Positions 17,285 to 26,765 of a stretch of 64,000 nt of DNA are shown here, in pieces. How positions within the stretch are numbered: the first letter of the stretch is position 1; every line of letters begins with the position of its first letter. Position numbers and translations under genes: made by a program. The DNA is taken from NCBI GenBank assembly GCA_945865365.1, contig CAMBDL010000001.1, forward strand, positions 1 to 64,000, written 5' to 3'. This stretch comes from Streptomyces griseus (GTDB taxonomy: Bacteria > Actinomycetota > Actinomycetes > Nanopelagicales > Nanopelagicaceae). The notes under the pieces were generated by a model. The model had not been told where the DNA came from. It did no database searches and saw only the letters and a list, made by a program, of their open reading frames with translations.

Positions 17285-17350
17285 CCTAGATGTAACACGC
17301 AGGTGGATTTTGTTATAACTTTGAAACCCTAGTGAACCCTTTTTGTAACC
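17281..17350 (+). promoter_or_regulatory. GlnR-box-like 11-bp-periodic operator array before amt
   Basis: Pentamers at 17281 (GTAAC), 17292 (GTAAC), then 17312 (GTTAT), 17323 (GAAAC), 17334 (GAACC) and 17345 (GTAAC) have start-to-start spacings of exactly 11 bp within each set. The published actinomycete GlnR pattern is gTnAc-n6-GaAAc repeated, and amt-glnB-glnD is the classic GlnR target. The match is good but imperfect (GTTAT and GAACC deviate). The first pentamer overlaps the ftsY stop. Sites are seen; GlnR binding is inferred, and no glnR gene is in the window. Confidence 0.65.
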
Positions 17351-17410
17351 AGTCCACGGCATCTTTGCCCATATCTCAAAGGCGAGATCACTTTGATTTT
17401 TCACTGAAAG

Positions 17411-17416
17411 TAGATT
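17411..17416 (+). promoter_or_regulatory. Possible -10 (TAGATT) of amt
   Basis: TANNNT hexamer ending 5 nt before the ATG at 17422, about 60 bp after the last GlnR-like box. Spacing is slightly short compared with the other leaderless candidates in the window. Confidence 0.4.
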
Positions 17417-17421
17417 CTCTT

Positions 17422-19061
<1,640 letters not shown>

Positions 19062-19071
19062 GATATAGCCC

Positions 19072-21342
19072 ATGGGTATTGAGGAAAGAAGAGCGCGATC
19101 GCAAGAAAGTGATCGCACTCTTCTTTCACTTTTTTCTATGGCAACGTATGAACATTTAGTAGTTGTGGATACCAAAGGTATAGCTGTTGCCGCAGTTGGT
19201 GGATATGGTCGAGGCGAACTTTCACCGGGCTCTGATTTAGATATCGTGATAATTCACCAAGGCCAGTTCTCAGATGAAAAACTCGGTAAGTTCGTCAATG
19301 CTTTGCTCTATCCATTGTGGGATGCGAATAAAGTGGATCATTCAGTCAGAACTCGCGATCAAACTCAAGAAGCCGCACGCGCAGATCTCAAAGTAGCGCT
19401 GGGTCTCTTAGATATTCGCCTCATAGCTGGTGATGAGAATCTAGTTGAAAACGTTGCTCACGATGCACGGCGGGCGTGGCGAGATAAGTCGGGTTCAAGG
19501 TTGCCTGAACTAAAAACCTCTATGGGACAAAGGCACGATCGTGCCGGAGAGCTTGCCTATCTTTTGGAGCCCGATGTAAAAGAGGCACGAGGTGGTTTGC
19601 GTGATATCAATGCACTTCATGCTATTGCAGCATCAGGTGCAGTGCCAGTGCCGCTAGATCGCATTAGTAAAGCTCAGTTAACTCTAGATAATGTGCGTGA
19701 AGCTTTACACATCGTAAGTGGACGAAATAAGGACCGCCTACTTTTCCAAGAGCAGGACAAGGTTGCCGCACTTCTTGACTATAGCGATGCAGATGCAATG
19801 ATGAGTGATGTTGCACAAGCTGCACGCTCGGTAGATTATTTACTTGGATACACGTGGCACTTAATTGATCATAAAGATAGCTCTCGGAGAATTGTGCGTC
19901 GCATAAAAGCGCAATCAGTTGCCCACAATATTAGCGTCATCAACAATGAGATAGTCATTGATGAAGGCACAGACTTACATGCTGATCCAGTTATCTCTAT
20001 GCGCACGGCAGCGACGGCTGCACAACTGGGATTACCGATGTCTTTAGAAACCTGCGCTCTGATTACAGCCTCACTTTCTGCTGGTCAATCCATGCTTCCT
20101 ACTCCATGGCCACGGGAGGCGCGCGAGTTATTAGTCTCTCTCATCGGTGCAGGTGAGTCCATGGTGCCGATTTTTGAAACCTTAGACCAGGAAGAGATTA
20201 TCTTTAGCTGGATACCTGAATGGAGGAGTGTTCGGTCACTTCCACAACGCAATGCACTTCATCGTCATACCGTGGATAGACATATGGTGGAGACGGCAGT
20301 TCATGCGGCAAGCTTGACGCGCAAGGTGCATCGCCCTGATTTACTCTTGATTGCCTCCCTTTTTCACGATATTGGAAAAGGTGTTGCTGAAGATCACTCT
20401 GAGCGGGGAGAGCGATTAATTCTGCCAATTGCACAACGAATCGGCTTTTCCCTAGAAGATATTCAAACTCTCCAAATCCTTGTACGGCATCACTTATTGC
20501 TATCGTCCACGGCAACTCGACGAGATCTAGATGACCCTGCAACTATTTTATCAATTACTTCAGTGATTCCAGATTTGAATACTTTAGAGCTTCTGCATGC
20601 ACTCAGTGTTGCCGATGGCGAAGCTACAGGAAGTGCTGGCTGGAGTGATTGGAAGGCAGCTCTTGTTTCAGATTTGGTATCTCGCGTTCGTAAGGCAATG
20701 TCTGGCTCGCAGATTGCTGCGCAGCCATCGTTGAATCAAGCCCAGTTAGATTTAGCCGCGAGCGCACAGTTAACGATTGAGCTGATTAATCATCCCAGTG
20801 GATACTCAATTGAAATCGTCTCGCCAGACATGCCGGGTTTACTTTCATTAATAGCAGGTGTTATCAATATCTCTAGATTAGATGTTAAATCTGCGAGAAC
20901 TAAAACTCATGGAAAGTCGGCGGTAATGAGTTGGATTGTGAGTCCCCAGCCACACGCACCTACGCCAACTGCAGCAGCGCTTCGTCAAGAGATTGAAAAA
21001 GCATTCCACGATTCGCAAAGTGTAGAAGAGCAGTTATTAGCGCGCGCAAAGATTTATGCCACGATTCCAACGATTCCGGTTCCAGCCCCCGACGTTGTCT
21101 ATTTCAATGATGCAGCAACTGATGCCACAGTTATTGAAGTAAGAAGCCATGATCGACCCGGCTTACTCTTTAGAATCGGCGCTGCTATAACGCAATCAAA
21201 GGTCGATATTCGTTCTGCAATCGTGACAACGTTAGGTGCCGAAGCTATTGATACCTTGTATGTAACGGAAATCTCAGGTGGCCCGCTAACCAATGAAAGA
21301 GCCGACGAAGTCACTTCGCGTCTTCGAGCTGCTCTGGCGTAG
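19072..21342 (+). CDS. glnD: PII uridylyl/adenylyltransferase GlnD
   Basis: 756-aa bifunctional PII-modifying enzyme. Nucleotidyltransferase motif GGYGRGELSPGSDLDIVI is at about residues 43-60. The metal-dependent HD demodifying domain has the LFHDIGKG motif near residue 429. Two C-terminal ACT domains begin near residues 585 and 685 (the second contains HDRPGLLFRIG). The N-terminus is short compared with enterobacterial GlnD (about 890 aa). Completes the amt-glnB-glnD nitrogen module. Confidence 0.95.
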   Translation: MGIEERRARSQESDRTLLSLFSMATYEHLVVVDTKGIAVAAVGGYGRGELSPGSDLDIVIIHQGQFSDEKLGKFVNALLYPLWDANKVDHSVRTRDQTQEAARADLKVALGLLDIRLIAGDENLVENVAHDARRAWRDKSGSRLPELKTSMGQRHDRAGELAYLLEPDVKEARGGLRDINALHAIAASGAVPVPLDRISKAQLTLDNVREALHIVSGRNKDRLLFQEQDKVAALLDYSDADAMMSDVAQAARSVDYLLGYTWHLIDHKDSSRRIVRRIKAQSVAHNISVINNEIVIDEGTDLHADPVISMRTAATAAQLGLPMSLETCALITASLSAGQSMLPTPWPREARELLVSLIGAGESMVPIFETLDQEEIIFSWIPEWRSVRSLPQRNALHRHTVDRHMVETAVHAASLTRKVHRPDLLLIASLFHDIGKGVAEDHSERGERLILPIAQRIGFSLEDIQTLQILVRHHLLLSSTATRRDLDDPATILSITSVIPDLNTLELLHALSVADGEATGSAGWSDWKAALVSDLVSRVRKAMSGSQIAAQPSLNQAQLDLAASAQLTIELINHPSGYSIEIVSPDMPGLLSLIAGVINISRLDVKSARTKTHGKSAVMSWIVSPQPHAPTPTAAALRQEIEKAFHDSQSVEEQLLARAKIYATIPTIPVPAPDVVYFNDAATDATVIEVRSHDRPGLLFRIGAAITQSKVDIRSAIVTTLGAEAIDTLYVTEISGGPLTNERADEVTSRLRAALA

Positions 21343-21354
21343 TCTTAGCCCACT

Positions 21355-22785
21355 ATGTTTGAATCCCTGTCCTCTCGCTTTACATCTGCCTTTGGTGCAT
21401 TGCGCTCTCGTGGACGAGTATCAAACTCCGATATCGAAGCAACATGTGTGCAAATTCGTCAGGCCCTTCTTGAATCTGATGTTGCACTGGCAGTTGTGGA
21501 TGGTTTTGTAGCCAACATCAGTGAAAAATCACTTGCCGCGCTGCCTACATTGCAGTCGGGTACTAATCAAGGCCAAGCGATATTTGAAATCGTTAATACA
21601 GAGCTTATTGAAATCTTAGGTGGCCAAGCGCGCCGTGTTCGTTTTGCTAAGAAAGCACCAACCGTCATCATGCTGGCAGGCTTGCAAGGAGCAGGTAAGA
21701 CAACACTGGCCGGAAAACTAGCCAAGTTTTATGCCGATCAAGGAAATACCCCACTATTGGTTGCATCTGATTTGCAACGTCCCAATGCCGTTACTCAACT
21801 ACAAGTTGTGGGTGACAGTATCGGTGTTCCAGTTTTTGCACCTGAAATTGGAAATGGCGTTGGCGATCCAGTCGTAGTTGCACAAGCTGGTCTCGAGTTC
21901 GCACGCGCTAAGCAGTACAACATGGTCATTGTTGATACTGCAGGTCGACTTGGTGTAGATGAAGAGTTAATGAAACAAGCAATTGCGATTAGAGATGCCG
22001 TGACTCCTGATGAAATTCTCTTTGTTGTAGATGCAATGATGGGTCAAGATGCGGTTCGCACTTCACAAGCCTTCCTCGACGGTGTTGGTTTTGATGGCGT
22101 TGTACTCACTAAGTTAGATGGTGATGCACGAGGCGGAGCAGCGCTTTCAATCGCATCACTTACTAAACGTCCGATTATGTTTGCTTCAACGGGTGAAAAA
22201 TTAAGTGACTTTGATATTTTCTATCCAGAGCGCATGGCGTCACGAATCTTAGGGCTGGGAGATGTTGCAACGTTGGCTGATCAGGCGAAAAAAGCCTTTG
22301 ATAGTGATACGTCGGCAAAGTTAGAGGCAAAGTTTGCAAGCGGTGAGGATTTTACTCTTGAGGATTTCTTAGAGCAGCTGCAGGCGATGTCGAAGATGGG
22401 CTCTATGTCCAAACTCTTATCGATGCTGCCTGGCTCTGGCGCGATGAAGAAAGCGATTGATAACTTTGATGAGGGTGAGATTGTTCGCACCACTGCGATA
22501 GTTCAATCAATGACTCCAACTGAGCGTCGTGATCCAAAAGTTCTCAACGGCTCCAGGCGGGCGAGAATAGCGATGGGCTCTGGACGCGCAGTCTCTGATG
22601 TCAATAATCTCGTCGATCGATTCGCAGCGGCACAGAAGATGATGAAGCAGGTGCGAAATGGGGCAATGCCGGCTGGTATGGCGCCAGGGATGCCTGCGAT
22701 GTCGGCCCCAAAAAAGAGCGTTGTGCAGAAGAAGAAGTCCAAATCAGGCAATCCCGCTAAACGGGCCATTGAAGAGGCCCAGTAG
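21355..22785 (+). CDS. ffh: Signal recognition particle protein Ffh (SRP54)
   Basis: 476-aa SRP GTPase. NG-domain motifs: G1 GLQGAGKTT near residue 108, DLQRPNAVTQLQ near 139, DTAGRLG near 192, TKLDGDARGG near 250. The M domain follows, with MSKMGSMSKLLSMLPGSG near 345 and a methionine-rich, Lys-rich C-terminus. It begins 12 bp after glnD. An SRP RNA gene was not found in the window. Confidence 0.97.
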   Translation: MFESLSSRFTSAFGALRSRGRVSNSDIEATCVQIRQALLESDVALAVVDGFVANISEKSLAALPTLQSGTNQGQAIFEIVNTELIEILGGQARRVRFAKKAPTVIMLAGLQGAGKTTLAGKLAKFYADQGNTPLLVASDLQRPNAVTQLQVVGDSIGVPVFAPEIGNGVGDPVVVAQAGLEFARAKQYNMVIVDTAGRLGVDEELMKQAIAIRDAVTPDEILFVVDAMMGQDAVRTSQAFLDGVGFDGVVLTKLDGDARGGAALSIASLTKRPIMFASTGEKLSDFDIFYPERMASRILGLGDVATLADQAKKAFDSDTSAKLEAKFASGEDFTLEDFLEQLQAMSKMGSMSKLLSMLPGSGAMKKAIDNFDEGEIVRTTAIVQSMTPTERRDPKVLNGSRRARIAMGSGRAVSDVNNLVDRFAAAQKMMKQVRNGAMPAGMAPGMPAMSAPKKSVVQKKKSKSGNPAKRAIEEAQ

Positions 22786-22942
22786 ACGATTTCGCGTAAG
22801 AGCCCTTGGGATGGCAGAATAAGCAACCTGTTGAAGGGGCCCTCTACCCCCAGCGACATCCACAATCGATAGTTGAATCGTATTCACCGCGCACCCCGCT
22901 GCAGTGAGTTGATATGACACACATATACAGGAGACACATTTC

Positions 22943-23575
22943 TTGGCTACAAAAATTCGCTTAATGCGCATGGGCAAAATCCGTACACCTTTTTACCGTG
23001 TAGTTGTAACCGACTCACGTAAGGCACGTAACGGTCTATCAATCGAAGAGATTGGTCGCTATGTTCCAGGACAAGAGCCATCACTTATCGAGATCAACTC
23101 AGAGCGTGCTCTGTACTGGCTCGGCGTTGGTGCTCAAGCATCAGAGGCTGTAGAGGCGCTGTTGAAGATCACTGGAGATTGGCAAAAGCACAAGGGACTT
23201 CCTGGTACTGAAGGAACTCTTCGCGTCGCAACTCCTCGTGTAGGAAAGATTGTTGCTTACGAAGCAGCGGTGAAGCATGCAATGGATGAGCCTAAAGAGG
23301 GTGCAACTACCCTTAAGAAGAAGGCTCAAGATAAGTTAGCTGCAAAGGCTAATCCAGCTGTCTCCGAACCAGAAACAGTTCAAGCTGTGTCCGAGGTGTC
23401 CGAGCCAGCAATAGTCGATGCTGTGTCCGAGGTGTCCGAGCCAGCAATAGTTGATGCTGTGTCCGAGGTGTCCGAGCCAGCAATAGTTGATGCTGTGTCC
23501 GAGGTTCCAGCGCAAGTTGTGACTGACGAAGCAGTGACTGACGAAGCAGTGACTGAAGAAGCGGCGCCCGAATAA
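22943..23575 (+). CDS. rpsP: 30S ribosomal protein S16 with long repetitive C-terminal extension
   Basis: Residues 1-80 are a normal S16 ([20 protein letters not shown], then [16 protein letters not shown]). After about residue 115 comes an acidic, Val/Ser/Glu-rich tail built from 12-residue repeats [12 protein letters not shown] and 5-residue VTDEA repeats, giving 210 aa in all, against 80-90 for ordinary S16 and about 140-160 for many actinobacterial S16. TTG start with an AGGAGA ribosome-binding site at about 22930-22935. The tail is probably disordered; its role is unknown. Confidence 0.95.
   Translation: MATKIRLMRMGKIRTPFYRVVVTDSRKARNGLSIEEIGRYVPGQEPSLIEINSERALYWLGVGAQASEAVEALLKITGDWQKHKGLPGTEGTLRVATPRVGKIVAYEAAVKHAMDEPKEGATTLKKKAQDKLAAKANPAVSEPETVQAVSEVSEPAIVDAVSEVSEPAIVDAVSEVSEPAIVDAVSEVPAQVVTDEAVTDEAVTEEAAPE
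23384..23563 (+). repeat. In-frame tandem repeats in the rpsP 3' end
   Basis: Three near-identical 36-bp units (23384-23419, 23420-23455, 23456-23491, differing at one base) plus a partial fourth (23492-23505). Then three 15-bp units (23519-23533, 23534-23548, 23549-23563). Unit lengths are multiples of three, so copy-number changes keep the reading frame. Confidence 0.95.
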
Positions 23576-23577
23576 TT

Positions 23578-23817
23578 ATGATGGATGAAGCGCTCGAACA
23601 TTTAGTAAAGGGAATCGTCGATAATCCCGATGATGTTGTGGTGAGCGAGAAAACGCATCGCCGCGGCACAACTCTTGAGGTCCGAGTTAATCCAGAAGAT
23701 ATTGGCAAAGTAATCGGTCGTAATGGCCGTACTGCTAAAGCCCTGCGCACTGTTGTTAGCGCGCTCGCAGGTCGCACAGTTCGTGTCGATCTTGTTGAGA
23801 CCGACGAACCTAACTAA
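23578..23817 (+). CDS. khpA: KH-domain RNA-binding protein KhpA
   Basis: 79 aa, a single KH domain with the nucleic-acid-binding loop in GKVIGRNGRTAKALRTVV (about residues 43-60). It sits between rpsP and rimM in the conserved rpsP-khpA-rimM-trmD order. KhpA with KhpB binds RNA and affects cell division and ribosome assembly in other Gram-positives. It starts 2 bp after the rpsP stop. Confidence 0.94.
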   Translation: MMDEALEHLVKGIVDNPDDVVVSEKTHRRGTTLEVRVNPEDIGKVIGRNGRTAKALRTVVSALAGRTVRVDLVETDEPN

Positions 23818-23835
23818 GTTAGAGATCATGTAGCC

Positions 23836-24336
23836 ATGCGTTTACTCGTAGGGCGAATTGGTCGCGCTCATGGCATCTTAGGTGAGGCCACGATTGAAGT
23901 GCGTAGCGATGAACCAGATCGCCGCTTTGGTATCGGCGCAAAGCTGCAGAGTGATGAACATGGTGAACTCACTATTACATCGGGGCGAGTTCATAATGGG
24001 ATTTTGCTACTCGGCTTTGCCGGATTCACGGATCGAAATCAGATTGAAAAGCTACGCAACGTTCTTCTCTATGCCGAAGTAGACATTAATGAAGAGCGTG
24101 AAGATGACAATAATTTTCACGTCTTAGCGTTGATTGGCTGCACAGCGGTTCTTCAGAGCGGTGAGGTTTTTGGTGAAGTAGGTGATGTCATCAATCTTCC
24201 AGGCCAGGATTTGTTAGCTATTAAGACATCTACTGGCGAGACGCTCATTCCATTTGTGCGCCAACTTGTGCCGGTCGTAGATATAGCGGGGCGACGTGTT
24301 GTTGTTATTCCCCCGGATATGAGCGGGGTGCTTTAA
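23836..24336 (+). CDS. rimM: Ribosome maturation factor RimM
   Basis: 166 aa with the N-terminal RimM beta-barrel (LLVGRIGRAHGILGEATIEVRSD) and a C-terminal PRC-barrel (LIPFVRQLVPVVDIAGRRVVV, then IPPDM). Assists 16S head-domain maturation together with S19. Its stop overlaps the trmD ATG by one base (TAATG), so the two are translationally coupled. Confidence 0.95.
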   Translation: MRLLVGRIGRAHGILGEATIEVRSDEPDRRFGIGAKLQSDEHGELTITSGRVHNGILLLGFAGFTDRNQIEKLRNVLLYAEVDINEEREDDNNFHVLALIGCTAVLQSGEVFGEVGDVINLPGQDLLAIKTSTGETLIPFVRQLVPVVDIAGRRVVVIPPDMSGVL

Positions 24337-25019
24337 TGAAGATAGAGACGGTCACAATATTTCCAGATTACTTTGCACCTTTAACGCTCTCTCTTCTGGG
24401 AAAGGCGCAGGAGTCAGGGATTGTGAATTTCGTCATTCATGATCTGAGAGGTTTTTCTACCAATAATCATCATGCTGTAGATGACACACCGTATGGTGGA
24501 GGAGCTGGCATGGTGATGTTGCCAGAAGTATGGGGGCGCGCGCTAGACCCAATTATGATTAATGACACAGATTTAATAATTTTGACACCTGCAGGAAAGC
24601 GCTTTGATCAAAGCATGGCTGAGAAATTCTCTGCATCGCAACACATAGTTTTTGCATGCGGACGTTATGAAGGTATCGATGATCGTGTACGAGAGCACTA
24701 CAGTGGTGATCAGTATGCAGTGCGAGATATTAGAGTCCATGAAGTATCGATCGGCGATTACGTCTTAGGCGGGGGAGAAGTAGCTGCCCTTGTCATGATT
24801 GAGGCAATTACACGCTTGCTTCCAGGTGTTTTAGGTAATCCAGAATCACTTGCCGAAGAGTCGCACAATGAGGATGGTTATGTGGAGTATCCAAACTTTA
24901 CTAAACCTGCAACGTGGCGAGATATTGCAGTGCCTGAGATTTTATTAAGTGGAAATCATGGTGAAATCGCTAAATGGCGGGCGGCCGCTGCTAAAGAACG
25001 CGCCGAAAAGAATATCTAA
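24336..25019 (+). CDS. trmD: tRNA (guanine37-N1)-methyltransferase
   Basis: 227-aa SPOUT methyltransferase that prevents +1 frameshifting by making m1G37. The trefoil-knot SAM site is in DYVLGGGEVAALVMIEAI (about residues 142-159), with GGGAGMVM near 56-63 and FACGRYEGIDDRV near 107-119. Normal size. In many bacteria rplS follows trmD; here the conserved series ends and accessory metabolism begins. Confidence 0.97.
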   Translation: MKIETVTIFPDYFAPLTLSLLGKAQESGIVNFVIHDLRGFSTNNHHAVDDTPYGGGAGMVMLPEVWGRALDPIMINDTDLIILTPAGKRFDQSMAEKFSASQHIVFACGRYEGIDDRVREHYSGDQYAVRDIRVHEVSIGDYVLGGGEVAALVMIEAITRLLPGVLGNPESLAEESHNEDGYVEYPNFTKPATWRDIAVPEILLSGNHGEIAKWRAAAAKERAEKNI

Positions 25020-25044
25020 CTCGCGAGTAAGGCGCTGTTTACCG

Positions 25045-25050
25045 TAGCGT
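25045..25050 (+). promoter_or_regulatory. Leaderless-type -10 (TAGCGT) of the desaturase gene
   Basis: TANNNT hexamer ending 7 nt before the ATG at 25058; it lies inside a short inverted repeat (CCGTA/TACGG). Confidence 0.6.
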
Positions 25051-25057
25051 ACGGCCT

Positions 25058-26026
25058 ATGACAAGTGATGCTGCATCCATTCAAGCTCATTTAATCCGCG
25101 ATCTTGAACCCGTTGTCGCCGTTGAACTTGAGCGCCATCTAGGTGTGCAGAAGAACTGGTATCCGCACGAGTATGTGCCATGGTCTGAAGGTCGTAACTT
25201 TGCCGGCCCGCTCAATGGTGATGCCTGGGAGGCAAAGGATTCGCGTCTTACACCCGTAGCTCAAGATTCCTTAGTTCTCAACCTCTTAACTGAAGATAAC
25301 TTACCGAGCTATCACACTGAAATTGCAATCTCCATGGGCCGAGATGGGGCATGGGGAAATTGGATTGAACGCTGGACCGCCGAAGAGGCGCGACATGGTA
25401 TCGCTATCCGCGATTATTTAATGGCTACCCGTGGTGTTGATCCATATGAACTTGAAGATCTGCGCATGGCACATATGTCACTGGGGTATCAGACTCCATA
25501 TGAAAACGATATGTTGCACACAATTGCATACGTTTCTTTTCAAGAGTTAGCAACACGTATTTCACACCGCAATACTGGCAAGATTTCAGATGATCCCATC
25601 GCCGAAAATATGATGCAGCGTATTGCACTAGATGAAAATCTCCACATGCTTTTCTACCGCAATACTCTGGGTGCAGCACTTGACATGGAACCAAATGCAA
25701 CGATGCGAGCGATTACCGATGTTGTCACAAACTTTGATATGCCTGGAGCAAACATGCCAGGTTTTAGTCGCAAGGCCGTACAGATTGCTCTGGCTGGCAT
25801 ATATGACATGCAGCTGCACTTGGATGAGGTCATTGCACCTATCTTGCGAGCATGGAAAGTATTTGAGCGAAGCGACTTATCGGGCGATGGTCTTAAAGCT
25901 CGCGATGAGCTATCTGCCTTCCTAAGAAAGACTGGCGAAGAGGCATCACGATTTAATGAAAAGCGCGAAGTGTATTTTGAGCGTCTTGTCGCGCGCGGAC
26001 AAGAGCCATTGCGCATTATCAAGTAG
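25058..26026 (+). CDS. Acyl-[ACP] desaturase-like ferritin-fold diiron protein
   Basis: 322-aa member of the soluble fatty-acid desaturase (FA_desaturase_2, DesA1/DesA2-like) family. The diiron ligands are in place: Glu79, Glu110 and His113 (EEARH, where EENRH is usual), Glu163, and Glu193 with His196 (DENLH). No transmembrane segment. Expected to insert a double bond into an acyl-ACP using O2. It is followed after 10 bp by a class I amidotransferase and neighbours a gamma-glutamylation cluster, so another oxidative role is conceivable but unsupported. Confidence 0.85.
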   Translation: MTSDAASIQAHLIRDLEPVVAVELERHLGVQKNWYPHEYVPWSEGRNFAGPLNGDAWEAKDSRLTPVAQDSLVLNLLTEDNLPSYHTEIAISMGRDGAWGNWIERWTAEEARHGIAIRDYLMATRGVDPYELEDLRMAHMSLGYQTPYENDMLHTIAYVSFQELATRISHRNTGKISDDPIAENMMQRIALDENLHMLFYRNTLGAALDMEPNATMRAITDVVTNFDMPGANMPGFSRKAVQIALAGIYDMQLHLDEVIAPILRAWKVFERSDLSGDGLKARDELSAFLRKTGEEASRFNEKREVYFERLVARGQEPLRIIK

Positions 26027-26029
26027 GGT
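26024..26029 (+). promoter_or_regulatory. Leaderless-type -10 (TAGGGT) overlapping the desaturase stop
   Basis: The TAG stop codon of the upstream gene forms the first half of the hexamer, which ends 7 nt before the ATG at 26037. Confidence 0.5.
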
Positions 26030-26036
26030 ACGGGTC

Positions 26037-26765
26037 ATGAGTAAGCGCGTTATCTTTATCGAGCACGACCATGCCAGTCCAGGTGGACCTATCTGGGTGC
26101 AGTTTGAGCGACGCGGCTATGAAATCACGAGATTTATTATCGTTGATAAAGACAATATCGATACACCCAATGTGACACCCATCTGGCCAGATTTATTGAG
26201 CTTCGATGTTGTAGTTGTGATGGGCGCACAGTATGCCGTCTATGACGAAGAGCGCATAGGCAACTGGTTATTGCCACAGTTAGAGAAGATGCGCGAAGTA
26301 CATAACGCTGGTATTCCAGTAATGGGAATCTGCTTTGGTGGCCAACTCATGTCTAGAGTTTTAGGTGGAAGTGTCTCTCGGTCTCCACGTGCAGAGCTAG
26401 GGTGGTTTGAAATCGAATCTGTCGATGAGTCTCTTATTCCGAGGGGACCATGGTTTCAATACCACTGGGATCGTTTCACTGTTCCGCCGGGTGCGACACC
26501 AATTGCTAGCAATGATCTATGTCCGCAAGCCTTTGTCTACGGACGCACGTTAGGAACGCAGTTTCATCCTGAAGTCGATGCCGAAGTATTGGATATGTGG
26601 TTAGCAATGGAGGGCGGTTGCGCAGAGGTCGAATCTGAGGGAGTTGTGGTTGAAGAGTTACGTGCCCAGACTAAGAGGATTGAGAAGGAGAGTAATCAAC
26701 GCGGCTACGACTTAGTCGATCAATTTCTAGACCGAATCGCAACCGCGCCGATTATAAAAATTTAG
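26037..26765 (+). CDS. Class I glutamine amidotransferase-like hydrolase
   Basis: 242-aa stand-alone GATase-1 domain of the GuaA-like group, with the catalytic triad Cys99 (MGICFGGQ), His177 and Glu179 (GTQFHPEVD). The ATG at 26037 is chosen over an in-frame start at 25956 that lies inside the preceding gene. Given the adjacent aldehyde dehydrogenase and glutamine-synthetase-like ligase, it may hydrolyse a gamma-glutamyl amide (the PuuD role); that is inference. It shares a 4-bp stop-codon overlap with the convergent aldehyde dehydrogenase gene. Confidence 0.85.
   Translation: MSKRVIFIEHDHASPGGPIWVQFERRGYEITRFIIVDKDNIDTPNVTPIWPDLLSFDVVVVMGAQYAVYDEERIGNWLLPQLEKMREVHNAGIPVMGICFGGQLMSRVLGGSVSRSPRAELGWFEIESVDESLIPRGPWFQYHWDRFTVPPGATPIASNDLCPQAFVYGRTLGTQFHPEVDAEVLDMWLAMEGGCAEVESEGVVVEELRAQTKRIEKESNQRGYDLVDQFLDRIATAPIIKI

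Noticed and set aside
23384-23505. 36-bp repeat units as a possible CRISPR array
   Set aside because: Units are directly adjacent without spacers, are in frame in rpsP, and there are no cas genes.
23349-23777. Antisense open frames with repeated segments opposite rpsP
   Set aside because: They arise because the in-frame tandem repeats of the S16 tail stay open on the other strand; no independent start signal or family resemblance.
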